Assembly: GCA_003508835.1 (NCBI GenBank)
Contig: PUFA01000162.1
Span: forward strand, 2,356,001-2,420,000
Reading direction: 5' to 3'
From: Eonycteris spelaea
Lineage: Eukaryota > Chordata > Mammalia > Chiroptera > Pteropodidae
Length of the DNA stretch: 64,000 bases
Positions 23,325 to 33,609 of this stretch are shown piece after piece (position 1 is the first letter of the stretch; each line of letters opens with the position of its first letter). A program made the position numbers and the translations under genes. Under the pieces are notes generated by a model. That model worked only from the letters and a program-made list of their open reading frames with translations, was not told the DNA's origin and made no database searches.

Positions 23325-25680
23325 TTAAAACCTGGTGGACTTTGAGTTCCATGCCTTGCCCTTGATTTCAGCAGGAATGATATTGGTATTTCCTCTGGAG
23401 ATTATCATGAGTACAGATTACATTCATGTATTAGATTATTTCAAGGCTATTGAACTTCCCTTATTCTATGGAAGGAAGTTCCAATTGGTGTTATAAACTG
23501 CCACTTGACCAATTCACCACTGTTAGCATCATCTGAGTGTGATGTTTTCAATAGCTGTCACTTTAATGTATTCGTTGTGTTTGGTCTAAATTAAATCAAA
23601 GGAAGGCTGAATTCCAAAGCATTAGTTGGTGATCATTATAGGATTCTGTTCTCTGGTCATTTATTTCAGTTTTTAGATCAGCATGAAACTGGGTTCCAAA
23701 AAAAAAAAAGAAGAAGATTTAGTCTTTAAAGTAACAGTACATATCTATGTTGCTATGTTGTTGTGTTTTATTTGATGATAAATATGTTTTTTAGAAACAT
23801 ATATTTCATGTTTATTTATTTTAATACTTCCAACATTCTAATGAGATTTATAGGGAGTTGCTGTTGTTCTCACGTCTTATAAAAGAGATCAAAGTTATAT
23901 CTAAACTGCTAACTGAAATATTCTTAAGTGAAACTTTGAGAGAATGCAACAAATTACATGAAATCAACAACTCTTTTTGCATGACATTTCCAGAATAATT
24001 ACTAATTTGAGGGCAACACGTACATATTTGGGGCACCCAGAGTTGAAGGCAGAATTATGTAAGAGATGTTACACCTAATGCCATTTCTTATTATGAAGAA
24101 ATAATACTGAAATGCAATCACTTTTCTAGTTATCAAAATATTTCCTGCATGAATATAACTTCACTAAATTTGACATTTGTAGAGCATATCTGATTTTAGA
24201 GAATACTTTCCAAATATAATGAAATGGCAGTTTGGAGCATTGGAAGTAGCATACAACCTCATTACATCCAACAGTCCTTCCAACTTTCTTATATGTGTGA
24301 GGCTCTCTTAAATTGAACGCAGACTGTCTTGTGCAGTCTCTCTCCAAGGAAGCAATAGGATACTTTGGCTTAGAGTTCCAGAGAAACCTCCTCACCCAAA
24401 CCTTCTTATTCAATATCAACATTTATTTTCCTGACATAGAGTAGGCTCCAAGGCTCACTACAATGATGTCGCCAAGGGCCCAGATTCTTTCCATCTCACC
24501 ACTTCGCTTCTCTCGGCCTTGTCAACTTCCTAAACCTCATCATTTTCCTGACCACAAGATGAGTGCCAATGACCATTGAGGATACATGCATTCCTGTTCA
24601 GGAAAGAGGTAGAAAGAGCCTCTTTTCCCCACTACCAAGAAATCTGTAATATGTGCCTACCCTGGCATCAATAAATGTCACCAGAGAAATGCCAACACAC
24701 TAATTAGCCTAATGAATGTATACCCTTGGAATTGAGGTTGGGAATCTTATTTCAATCGTGTTGAAGAAGAATGAATATATGAGTAAAGTTAGGGTTCTTT
24801 TAACAGTGAAACAGCTTAGGGGAAGGAAAGTATTAAGGAGCAGTAGAAAATCTACAGGAATCTTTATAACAAGGAATGAATACTGCAAATACCTTGGTTC
24901 CCAAAACTTGATACTTTTATAGAACTTGGCACTATGAATTATAGTAAGACAAAGATTATTGGATGACAAGCCAGAGAAAAATGATATACCAGTTTAGGTG
25001 AAAATGTGATCGTTTTGTCATTGATTTTCAAAGAAATTCTTTTACTCCTTTTATGGACTTCTTGTTGAACTTTTTTGCCCAGGTCTCTGGGTCTAAAATG
25101 GAAACATTTGGTAAGATTCACAAAATACTTTATAATCTTTTAAGCTGTATTTCCCAGACAAGGTGCACATTATCTCCATGGATTCTCATTGGTGTACCAG
25201 GAAATATAAAGACCCATTGGCCAAATTTGGCCCATCCGACTAGACCATCAAATTCAAAGATGTTTTGTGAGAAAACAAGTAACTTAAGAAAACCATTCTA
25301 AATCTTAATTTAAAATTTAACATACGTATCACATAAGAGTGAAAAATTTATATTAAAAAAAATTTTACACTAAAGGCTACTTGAAGTCATGTACCATGTT
25401 CACTCTGAGCCCTGCCTTCTACACATATTCTTCTGTCCCTAAACCTGCATGTGCATACATCCTCTTCTGTGTTAAGAGTACATCTGTGGAAAAGCATCTT
25501 TGGATGTGCAACCAAATTAAACATACACACTTCTAATATAAGAGTTAATTTCTCAAAGAGTTCACATATTTTTTCCCTACATTTTAAGACAACCTGTTAG
25601 TAATCAAAATGTCCAGGTAAGTGCTTTGAAATTCTACTCTTACTTTTTCCATCAAGAATGAATCCTGCCAGTTAGCATTA
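23325..25680. other. mostly unannotated sequence
   Basis: No gene. At 24440-24690 'ctccaaggctcactacaatg', 'atgtcgccaagggcccagat' and 'cctgaccacaagatgagtgc' have the feel of an old interspersed repeat, but I cannot name it. The frame at 24126-24422 (minus, 98 codons) has no known domain. An A-run with GAA units lies at 23698-23717. Confidence 0.4.
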
Positions 25681-25684
25681 ATAT

Positions 25685-25835
25685 GATGGCTAGATGGAGG
25701 GCCAGAGGAGGGAGGGAGCAATTGGAGGGATCATTTTATGAACTATATAGATGACTAACCAATATACTGTATACTTGAAACTAATTTAAATAAATAAACT
25801 AATTTAAACTAATTTAAATCCCCCCCCAAAAAAGG
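25685..25835 (+). mobile_element. L1 3' UTR fragment with AATTTAAA-type tail
   Basis: 'atggagggccagaggaggga', 'tgaactatatagatgactaa' and 'ccaatatactgtatacttga' match the sense 3' UTR end of the same L1 type seen antisense at 41100-41180. The tail is a short tandem array of ACTAATTTAAA units followed by C8 and A6 runs. It is 5'-truncated to about 150 bases. Confidence 0.6.
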
Positions 25836-25839
25836 AATG

Positions 25840-26769
25840 AATTCTACCAGAAAACATAAACCAAGCCTGCTAGAGATCCTATATAATGACATCTATTCAC
25901 TGAAAAACTATTCCCTTTTTATTTTTTAACCAGATAGCCTCTCTTAAAGGTGATCCTTCTACTCTTGATGTTTAGAGAGGCCCCTAGGAAGTCCAATGAG
26001 AGCCTGATCTTGGTCTCATATCTTCTTTGTGTAGATCTAGTGCACTTACCTTCAGTGTTGCTGCTTATTCTGACAGCTTCCATCACTATGAAAAGCTGAG
26101 TGAAATGTACTGTACCCATCTTTCAGTATGACTTGCCCTGTCACATTTGAATTTCCTTGATTTATATAGGGGTTCTAAGCTCCTTCTCCTCCCCCCCCCC
26201 TCCCGTATGGTATAGTTTGGGGCTAATGAAAATCTACTCACTGGTAGCAGGCAAAATCCAGAGCTAGAGGATGTAAAACAACTCCCTTGTTAACATTACA
26301 CTTGACCCCATGATGAGATGGTGTTAATGAATCTCTTAGCATAAGACAGGCCTGGTGCCCAATACGTCACAGAGATTATCTGTCTTCCCCTAAAGCTGAA
26401 GTAAGCAGTGAATTATCTCCCTTCTATTGATGAGAAGCCTTAGATTCAGAGGAGTAAAAGAACCTAAAGTAGCATTATCTTACACCTGCTACTGGTGATT
26501 TCTCCTGATAGTTCCAGAAGTGTGTGTGCTTCTGAATTTGTGTGCAAAACTATAGATTTCTATGTCTTACATACAATGAAATATGAGTGAATTGTATGTT
26601 TAGTGACCTATTGTCAAGATGAGTGCTTAGACCCATCCTGTAATTATCTTCAACTTGTCAGACCACAGGTTATTTGCTAAGATACAAATTCTATTTTTTT
26701 TAAATCCTGAATAAGAAATTTTAGTATTTATACAGAAAAAAATATGAAATTGCCTATTTCAAGTTGATA

Positions 26770-26770
<1 letters not shown>
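25840..26770. other. unannotated sequence
   Basis: A C-rich tract ('cctccccccccccctcccg') lies near 26189-26207. A 66-codon minus frame (25919-26119) has no motif. Confidence 0.45.

Positions 26771-26772
<2 letters not shown>

Positions 26773-26820
<48 letters not shown>
26773..26820. repeat. (TG)24 microsatellite
   Basis: Uninterrupted run of 24 TG units, the longest pure dinucleotide array in the window. Confidence 0.98.
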
Positions 26821-26823
<3 letters not shown>

Positions 26824-27044
26824 AAGCTGGATTACATATTCCCTCTAGGGATTCTCAGTGGTGTGTGTACAGGAAATGCAAGGATCCACTAAATTGGATA
26901 GATAATATCAAAGATTTAGAATGCATAACTCCTGCCTTAAATGAGCTTACTTTTCATTGAAAAGTCAAAATGCAGATAGATAATTATAATTTTAAGTAAC
27001 CTTAAATACCATGGAGCTAAGGAGAGAAAAATATTAAACCTTGG

Positions 27045-27255
27045 GGTCATATAATAATAACCATCTATCATTTTTGAACACTTCTGTGCCAGCCACTGTG
27101 CTGAGTTCATTATTTGGCTTACTCCTCTGACCTGCCCTTGTTATCTACATTGTAGAGGTGCAGGAGCAGAAGGTCAGAACAATGGAATAACCCGCCAAGC
27201 TTCCACAGTAGAGCTGGAGCCGTGATGTGATCCTAGCCAGTCAGACTCACATGGC
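27045..27255 (-). repeat. MIR SINE
   Basis: Antisense MIR: 'tgaacacttctgtgccagcc', 'actgtgctgagttcattatt', 'tgtagaggtgcaggagcaga', then a worn core and 'agagctggagccgtgatgtg' with 'agtcagactcacatggcct' (GTCTGACTCCAGAGCC). Confidence 0.75.
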
Positions 27256-27964
27256 CTCCATATGCTCCCTGCAACATAGCCTTAAATATAAGGCCATTAA
27301 AGGCCCCATGTTTCAATTCACTAACACAGATGATGAAAGAACACTAAATACAGGAAATATTAGGTAAATACTGATGGTGAGGCAAGGGCTTCCACCTCTG
27401 ATAACTTGGATAAGATATTAAATACCGTCCATTCTATTCTTGTGTTTCGTATCAATGGAGTAAGATACAAAAATATCATTTATAACATGTATGATTAGAA
27501 CTGAACAATATAGTATATACCAAGTGTAGAAGTCACTAAAGACTCTAAGTTGAAAAAGTCTAGTTAAGATCCTATTTTTAATTTGGAGGTCAAATTTATT
27601 CCCCATGTCTTATAATTTTTCTCTCACACATTGCTTTCAGATAGTCACTAATCAATGAATATGCCTGATCAAAACTGCTGTTTCCAAATCTATATAGTAT
27701 GAAAACTTAGAGGAGTTGGGCTATGTTGCCTAGTAAAAGGGATGATTCATCGTGTGTTTCAAATAAATTAAAAATACTTAGCTTGAGATGAAGAGCCATA
27801 AGGCGTGTGTTTTTCATTTTTTTTTAAATTAGAGATATCAGAAAACAGTTGAAGGCCCTTACCTGTGCTTGTTGTCTCAGATGCTGAAAGTTGAAGGGAC
27901 CCTCCCTCTAGGCATGGTTGGCAATGTGATTTGTCTGGACACAGAGGTGACGTAACAGTTTTCA

Positions 27965-28125
27965 GAGCTAGACAAATGAACTTGAGGTCTAACTTCTACT
28001 TATTAGTCATATGACTTTCACAAGATTACTTAATCATTAAATCAACAACGTATTTATAAAGTGATTAGCATGGTGCCTGGCACATTGTAAGTTTCAGTAA
28101 AGGATAGCTTTCATTATTGCTTTAT
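27965..28125 (+). repeat. MIR SINE
   Basis: Sense MIR, internally shortened: 'gaggtctaacttctacttat', 'tagtcatatgactttcacaa', 'gattacttaatcattaaatc', then 'gtgattagcatggtgcctgg' and 'cacattgtaagtttcagtaa'. The middle (CTCATCTGTAAAATGGG) block is missing. Confidence 0.75.
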
Positions 28126-28129
28126 TATT

Positions 28130-29395
28130 CCCATTTATATTTTACAGGTGTGTAATATGAAATTCCAGAATCTCTCAATCTTTTAGCTCTGTTTACATTC
28201 TTTAAAGACACCCTGGAAATGGGAAGTGACTCGTGATTTTTTTTATTCCTTCAAACATTCCTAAAGGATGATTTTTCAAACTTTTCAGGAGGAAAAGCAC
28301 ATGGTGACTTGTCCAAGATTATTCTGTAGATTCTTAACAGAAACATCCTTTGTATTCTGCATTTCTTTATCCACCACATTGTGCTTCTTTTCCTGGACAC
28401 CAAAATTAAATCAATGCTTAAACATTAATTAGAGAAGATCTTTTGTTATTGTTTTTTTCCCCACTTTTGAAAGCTAATAGGCTCAAGTAGATCTAACCAG
28501 CCAGATAACATAGCCTGTTGGACATTCCTCCCCCGCCCCGGCCCCCAATATTTTTTCTTTCCAGAAAGATTGTCTTGTGGAAGTTGGAAAAATGAAACTG
28601 GGCCCTGAACTTTTAAAAATGTTATCCAGTTAGTTACAAGATAAAGGAAAAATTGCCTAGGGTCTTATTGATGTGGGTGACCAGTTTTTATGGGTGATGT
28701 CTTTGTGGATATTTCCAATGATAGTAGTAGATGGGAGTGTGAATGCCACCATCACATTCATGTTGTGAATGGGATTTCTTGTCACCCATGTTTTCACGGT
28801 GAGAGAACTGCAGATTCTTTCTGCAGGGAAAAGGGTGGGAAAACCTCGAGCTACAGCACTGCTAATGTTAGCGCTTCTTTATATAGACAGATCCTGCTAA
28901 CCCTGCACTTTTTTTATTCCTGTATTCATTATGACAATAACATTTTTTTCCTCTCATGATAGAATTTGGCTTATTAGGAAGAAGCTGCACACTGAACACC
29001 TCCAGAATTTTATTTTAAATCTTTGCTACTGTGTTGGTGGCAAAGATCATTGTAAAGGAGAAGAAAGAAGTCTAGTAAGAAAATATAGGTGAAGCAGAAT
29101 GGTTAGGAAAAATACTGCTAGAGCTGTTGTGATTCTGTTTCTTCTTTGTTTTTTTTTAAGGGAAGCAATTTGTGGTGTCACCATTCTGGGTCAAACAATT
29201 GTATGTGCTGTCCATACTCAGGGAGAAAAATTTATGAGGTCCAAAATAGAAAACCAGCTTTACACTTTGCACTCAAAGACTATCCATGGAAGGCTTTGTG
29301 TAAACAGAATAAATCATTCATTAGAGCTATTGGCTCGAAACTCCTCCTGATTTTCTGAATATTCTATACTATAACATACTATACTTTTGTGCCTC
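28130..29395. other. unannotated sequence
   Basis: Two overlapping frames (29099-29350, 83 codons; 29146-29358, 70 codons) and an 89-codon frame at 28690-28959 lack known domains. A short C/G-rich patch ('cctcccccgccccggccccc') at 28527-28546 stands out from the AT-rich background. Confidence 0.45.
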
Positions 29396-29399
29396 TGTG

Positions 29400-29965
29400 C
29401 TTCCCCTCCCCCACACCCCAATGCCGTCTCCACCCATGCTCTTTCTCTGCCTCTTCTGTCTGGTGAACGGCTGCTATCTGTAACCTAACTCATTTCATCA
29501 TAGTCTCTTTCTATTGACAGTTCCCTCCCCACTTCTCTGGTCAATCACATATCTTGTACATGTATCTCTAATTCCACGTCTCACTATAAATTGTAGATAC
29601 ATATTTAGCTGTCTTTCTCCCCTAGTAACTTTCTTTACTCTTTGAACTCCATCTCTACCCAGCTCAACCAAGAATTAATTCCCAGCACTCCCATTGCTCC
29701 ATGTGTATACTTCTATCTCTGTACTATTGCACCATAATTGGGGATTTCTGTGGGTACATCTGTCTCCTCTATTAGACTATAAGTTCCTTAAAGTCAGAGG
29801 TCCTTATTCTTATGGACCATTATGCCCATGGTACACTCTCCATAAATGGTTGTTAAAGGAGGAGACTATTTTAATAATTCGTGGTGGCCAAGGATATGTC
29901 TACGTAGTGCCTAAAAATGGCAGAAACTAAGTAAATATTTATTGGGTTGAATTGGCCTGCTTATT
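29400..29965 (+). repeat. probable L2 LINE 3' region
   Basis: A long pyrimidine-rich stretch ends with 'attagactataagttcctta', 'aagtcagaggtccttattct', 'catggtacactctccataaa' and 'agtaaatatttattgggttg'. These are degenerate versions of the L2 tail (GACTGTAAGCTCCTTGAGGGCAGGGA ... AGTAAATATTTGTTGAATG). The upstream part is not diagnostic. Confidence 0.55.
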
Positions 29966-30186
29966 AGAAAGTGCTTAGCAAGCAGTATAATGGACCAATA
30001 TATACATGGCAGATGTAGGGAAAGTGTGGATGAGATAGCGATCTTTGAATCATGGCAGAAAGGCAAACAAATTTTTAGGTTTGGAGATTGTCAAAGGGAT
30101 CTTAGCCTTTTGGGTTAAAGAAATTCCATTATAAAGTCCATGGTCAAGGAAGTATTATTATTGGTTTAACCCTGCTTGACTTCCCA

Positions 30187-30830
30187 GTGAATGAAGCAGC
30201 TTTTATTTCAGCTCTCTTATCTTCTGTTGGAAATATCACTCTCTCCTCAGTGATAACTCAGACACATAAGCATGGGACAGCAATCGATAAAATTGTATAC
30301 TGTTCTCAGAAAACTTTCCTCAAAGCCTCTTCACCTGTCAGCTCATTGTCAATAACAGACATTCAATTGAGGAGATGCTTACTGATTTTTCTCCATAAAA
30401 TCCTTTAAGGTTATTTTATGAATAAAAACTTCTTTTCCGCTTCCAGAAGCTTGCCATTGACAAGAATAAAACATGAAGCCTTATATGTTATATTTTAGGC
30501 CTGAAATAATGTTAATGGTCAAATCCTATGGTCATTAGGGCTCTTTGTCCCTTTCATATTCTTTCACCACAATTTTGATGAGGAAAATAGTCCCCCGTAT
30601 AATTTCTACTCTGACACGCAGTAGCCCTAAGAGTGGTTTTTCAAAGCCTAGAATTCTATCTGAAAGTAAGTTACTTGAATGACTAGAAAATATTTTATTC
30701 TTCAAATGTGCTTTAACGTTTGGAAAGAAAATATAATCTATGCTATTTGCAAGGCACTTTACTAAATGCTCTAGGGTTTCCAATAGCGTTCAATAAACTT
30801 ATTTTATATATTAAGGATTCCCAGGTTTTA
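30187..30830. other. unannotated sequence
   Basis: Short frames on both strands (30187-30408 plus, 30535-30783 minus) without motifs. No named repeat. Confidence 0.4.
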
Positions 30831-30857
30831 TTTTTTAAAGAGTTATACTACTATATT

Positions 30858-31414
30858 TGTTATGTATTGCTTTATAAAAAACTATCCCCCAAATTTAGTA
30901 GCTTAAATAGCAATAATAATTTATTATTCTCTTCTTTCTTTGGGACGGAATTTACGAAAGGCTCAGCTGGAGGAGGTTGTGAGATTAGCGAGATATTGGC
31001 TGGGACAACAGTTATTTGAAGAGTAGACCAAGGCTGGAGGGTCCATTTTCAAGGTACCTCACTCATGTGGCAAATTGCTACTGTTGACTGAGGCAAGGGA
31101 AGATCTCACCCCGCTGCACGGAGCCCTCTTATTCAAAGAGCAATCTAAGAAACCAAAGCAATGCCTTTTATGCCTTTTATGACCTAGCATCAAAAATCAC
31201 ATATTGTGAGTTCTGCCATATTCTACCAAGTAAGCAATTTCTAATATCCACTTTGGTTAGAAGTGGGTAGGGGATAGGAATGTCTATTAGACACATTTCT
31301 CAAAGGTCAAATTTTGACGCTCTCTTGAAGGAGTGTCACTGTCACATGTAATGATAGCAGTTGGACTGGGATATGTATTGGAGCAGCTGTCATCAGAAAG
31401 CACAGTCTGCCACA
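30858..31414. mobile_element. old LTR-like element (TG...CA)
   Basis: It begins 'tgttatgtattgctttataa' and 'aaactatcccccaaatttag', then has 'tagcttaaatagcaataata', 'ggctcagctggaggaggttg', 'ccaaggctggagggtccatt', 'ttttatgacctagcatcaaa' and 'atcacatattgtgagttctg'. It ends near 'cacagtctgccaca'. This is an abundant mammalian repeat with TG...CA ends, probably an ERVL/MaLR-type solitary LTR. I do not assign the family name. Five-base flanks (atatt / actgg) do not match. A related copy sits at 45308-45836. Confidence 0.6.
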
Positions 31415-31449
31415 ACTGGCAAAGTGGAAATTGAAAACTTTCACTCTGG

Positions 31450-31640
31450 AGACTTAAGTAATAAAGAAGCTATGACCCCTGCTTTCAGAGAGTTTATGGT
31501 CTAAAAGAATGAAACATGAAAAGGAGGGACATAGATAGTCATGTCACAAGCCAAAACTGCAAGGTTATGTGAACCCAGAGCACGGATACTCTCTTCGGGC
31601 ACTGAGGATTATCTGGATGGAAGAGTTGAAATTTGCTTTG
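31450..31640. repeat. possible old interspersed repeat (unnamed)
   Basis: 'atgacccctgctttcagaga', 'gtttatggtctaaaagaatg' and 'gatggaagagttgaaatttg' follow the order of the same old family suspected at 23155 and 46010. Weak. Confidence 0.35.
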
Positions 31641-31738
31641 GCCTTCGAAGATTAAGTCAGCTATTTTGAAATACAGTCATAGACTCCTGATCACTATGGC
31701 TGTGGGATTTCAGTATGTTATCATAATACTATAACACA

Positions 31739-32088
31739 TAGCTAGCCCTCTGCATCTGTGGGCTCCAAATCCATGGACTCAAGCAACCATGGATCAAAAA
31801 TGTATATAAAATGTATATGTTGTTGCTGACATGTAGTATGTAGTTAGGCTTCTGATAGTTGTGTCTATACTGGACATGTATAGTTTTTTTCTTGTCATTG
31901 TTCTATAAACAATACATTATAACAACTATTAACATAGCATTTACATTGTATTAGGTATTATAAGTAATCTAGAGATGATTGAAAGTATATGAGAGGATGT
32001 GCAGGGGTTACATACAAACACTGTGTCCTTTTACACAGGGACTGAAGCATTCTTGGATTTTGTTATTGGTGAGGTTCAGAACAATGAT
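31739..32088. mobile_element. MER2-like Tigger (Tc1/mariner) MITE
   Basis: The left end 'tagctagccctctgcatctg', followed by 'ccatggactcaagcaaccat', 'tacattgtattaggtattat' and 'aagtaatctagagatgattg', then 'ggactgaagcattcttggat', is the order of the MER2-type nonautonomous Tigger. Its ends read GGCCCTCCGTATCCGTGGG. It is nearly full length, with the right terminus worn. It encodes no transposase. Confidence 0.75.
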
Positions 32089-32094
32089 TATATA

Positions 32095-33555
32095 CCATAT
32101 TCACATACATTGTTTAGGTCTAGTTTTGATAAACAAGTTGCTTTCATAATAAAACTTTGATCCTTGTTTTAGAAACAAAGTATTATTTATTGAGGCATTT
32201 CAAAGTTTTTTTCCTGTGTGTAAAGGTGTGACTTAGGTTTTAGAAGTTTAATTTAGATCTGTTGAAGTGTCTGTAAATTTACATAAATATTGCCTAAAAT
32301 TCCACTTGATGTTAGAAAGCAGCCAGAATACTTTATTTATGGGATTTGAAAGATTAGGGCTTTGCCTTTTAAAAATGAGTAAAGGATTCATTTGGAATTA
32401 GTATGTATGCCATTATTCTAAGCTGTTTTTTTTTTCCCCAAGTAAAATCCTTTTAAAGTCTAATTTTGTTCTAGTGAAAATAATATATAATCTAATTTTT
32501 AAATGAAAAGTTCACTGTAAAATAGCCTTCGAATTAAAAGGGTTAATGGATTAACTTCTCAGCCACTTTTATCAATTGTCACTAAAATGTACTTCTTCCT
32601 CTGAAGGGAAGGCAAGCTAGAAATACAGACATCAACCATGTGCTGGGAGCCTATACAGCCAGCTTGTGTTACTTAGCGTATCATTTCACTATACATAAAA
32701 GAACGATGACTATTAACTTTATTAATTTTATTGAAATCAGGTTTATTTGAAGGAAAATTAGACCACGTGTGACTTCTTAAAGTGAAAAAGACTGCTAGGG
32801 ATGGTGGTGATGCTGGTGGCAGCACTGCTTCTAATAAGCTGCTAGCATTGCTTTGGGAGTCCTTCTCCTTTGATATCACTACCCCCAAAATTGTCTGTGC
32901 ACTGCTAGCAGTAAAATACCCAAGAATTATATTTACTTATTAAATTATTTTAAAAGAACATTTCTTTTTCATTGGTACAGAGGGTGCTAATAAGTGTCCT
33001 TGAATATCCTCAAGTTTCAATGACACATTTTTTCTAACTCCTTCTATTCAATATTTTTAACGAGCTAGTGCCACTCTTCCCTAGTTTCTTAGCAGGAAAA
33101 GTTCTGGGGTGGTTTGTTATTTTGCTAAACCAAAGTGTCAATAACATAGCAGATCATTGTGCACAGGGAAAAGCTCACCTTTTTTTGCCATGGCTTATCT
33201 TGAAATACACACCTGGCTCCATCCAAAATGTGGGGACTACGAGTATGTGGAGAGCTCAATCACCTACTGCTAAAAGGAAAAAATAAAATGAAAGTGTGCA
33301 GAGGGCCAGGGGCATCCATTCTGAATGTAAACAATGATACCTAGAAAGGCAAAGTGCTGCAATTCTGTTGGTAGGACAGAAATAATCATACACAACCAGC
33401 ATTACCACCATTCTCACTTGAATTTATTTAGTCCTTTCTAAGTGCTATTCAACTTCTATAAGGGCTTTACATATATTATCTCTTTAAACTTGTTTTTGAC
33501 AGTATGTACACTATTATTTTAACCGCTTGGTATTGGTAATAGTTGTTTTGCTGTG
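32095..33555. other. unannotated AT-rich sequence
   Basis: No gene or named repeat. A 71-codon minus frame (32673-32888) and a 72-codon plus frame (33068-33286) show no known motif. Confidence 0.4.
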
Positions 33556-33584
33556 TTAGCTGCCGACCAGGCGCAACTTGATTG

Positions 33585-33609
33585 GCGCACGTGCGCACAC
33601 ACACACACA
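33585..33609. other. CpG-rich palindrome joined to a CA run (Z-DNA-prone)
   Basis: A perfect 12-base palindrome GCGCACGTGCGC (33585-33596, with a central CACGTG E-box) runs directly into (AC)n. This gives 25 bases of strictly alternating purine-pyrimidine. Including 33561-33584 there are several CpGs in about 40 bases of otherwise CpG-poor DNA. No promoter or exon is attached. Confidence 0.85.

Noticed and set aside
26189..26207. C-rich tract as a promoter GC box or G-quadruplex
   Set aside because: A single homopolymer-like run without CpGs or neighbouring promoter elements.
25138..26890. Similarity between 25138-25220 and 26820-26890
   Set aside because: Only about 20 bases (GGATTCTCA.TGGTGT and CAGGAAAT) align well. 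Too short to separate from chance or a shared old repeat by eye.
31160..31182. Tandem TGCCTTTTAT repeated twice
   Set aside because: A 10-base microduplication inside an old LTR-like element. Ordinary slippage, not a functional repeat.
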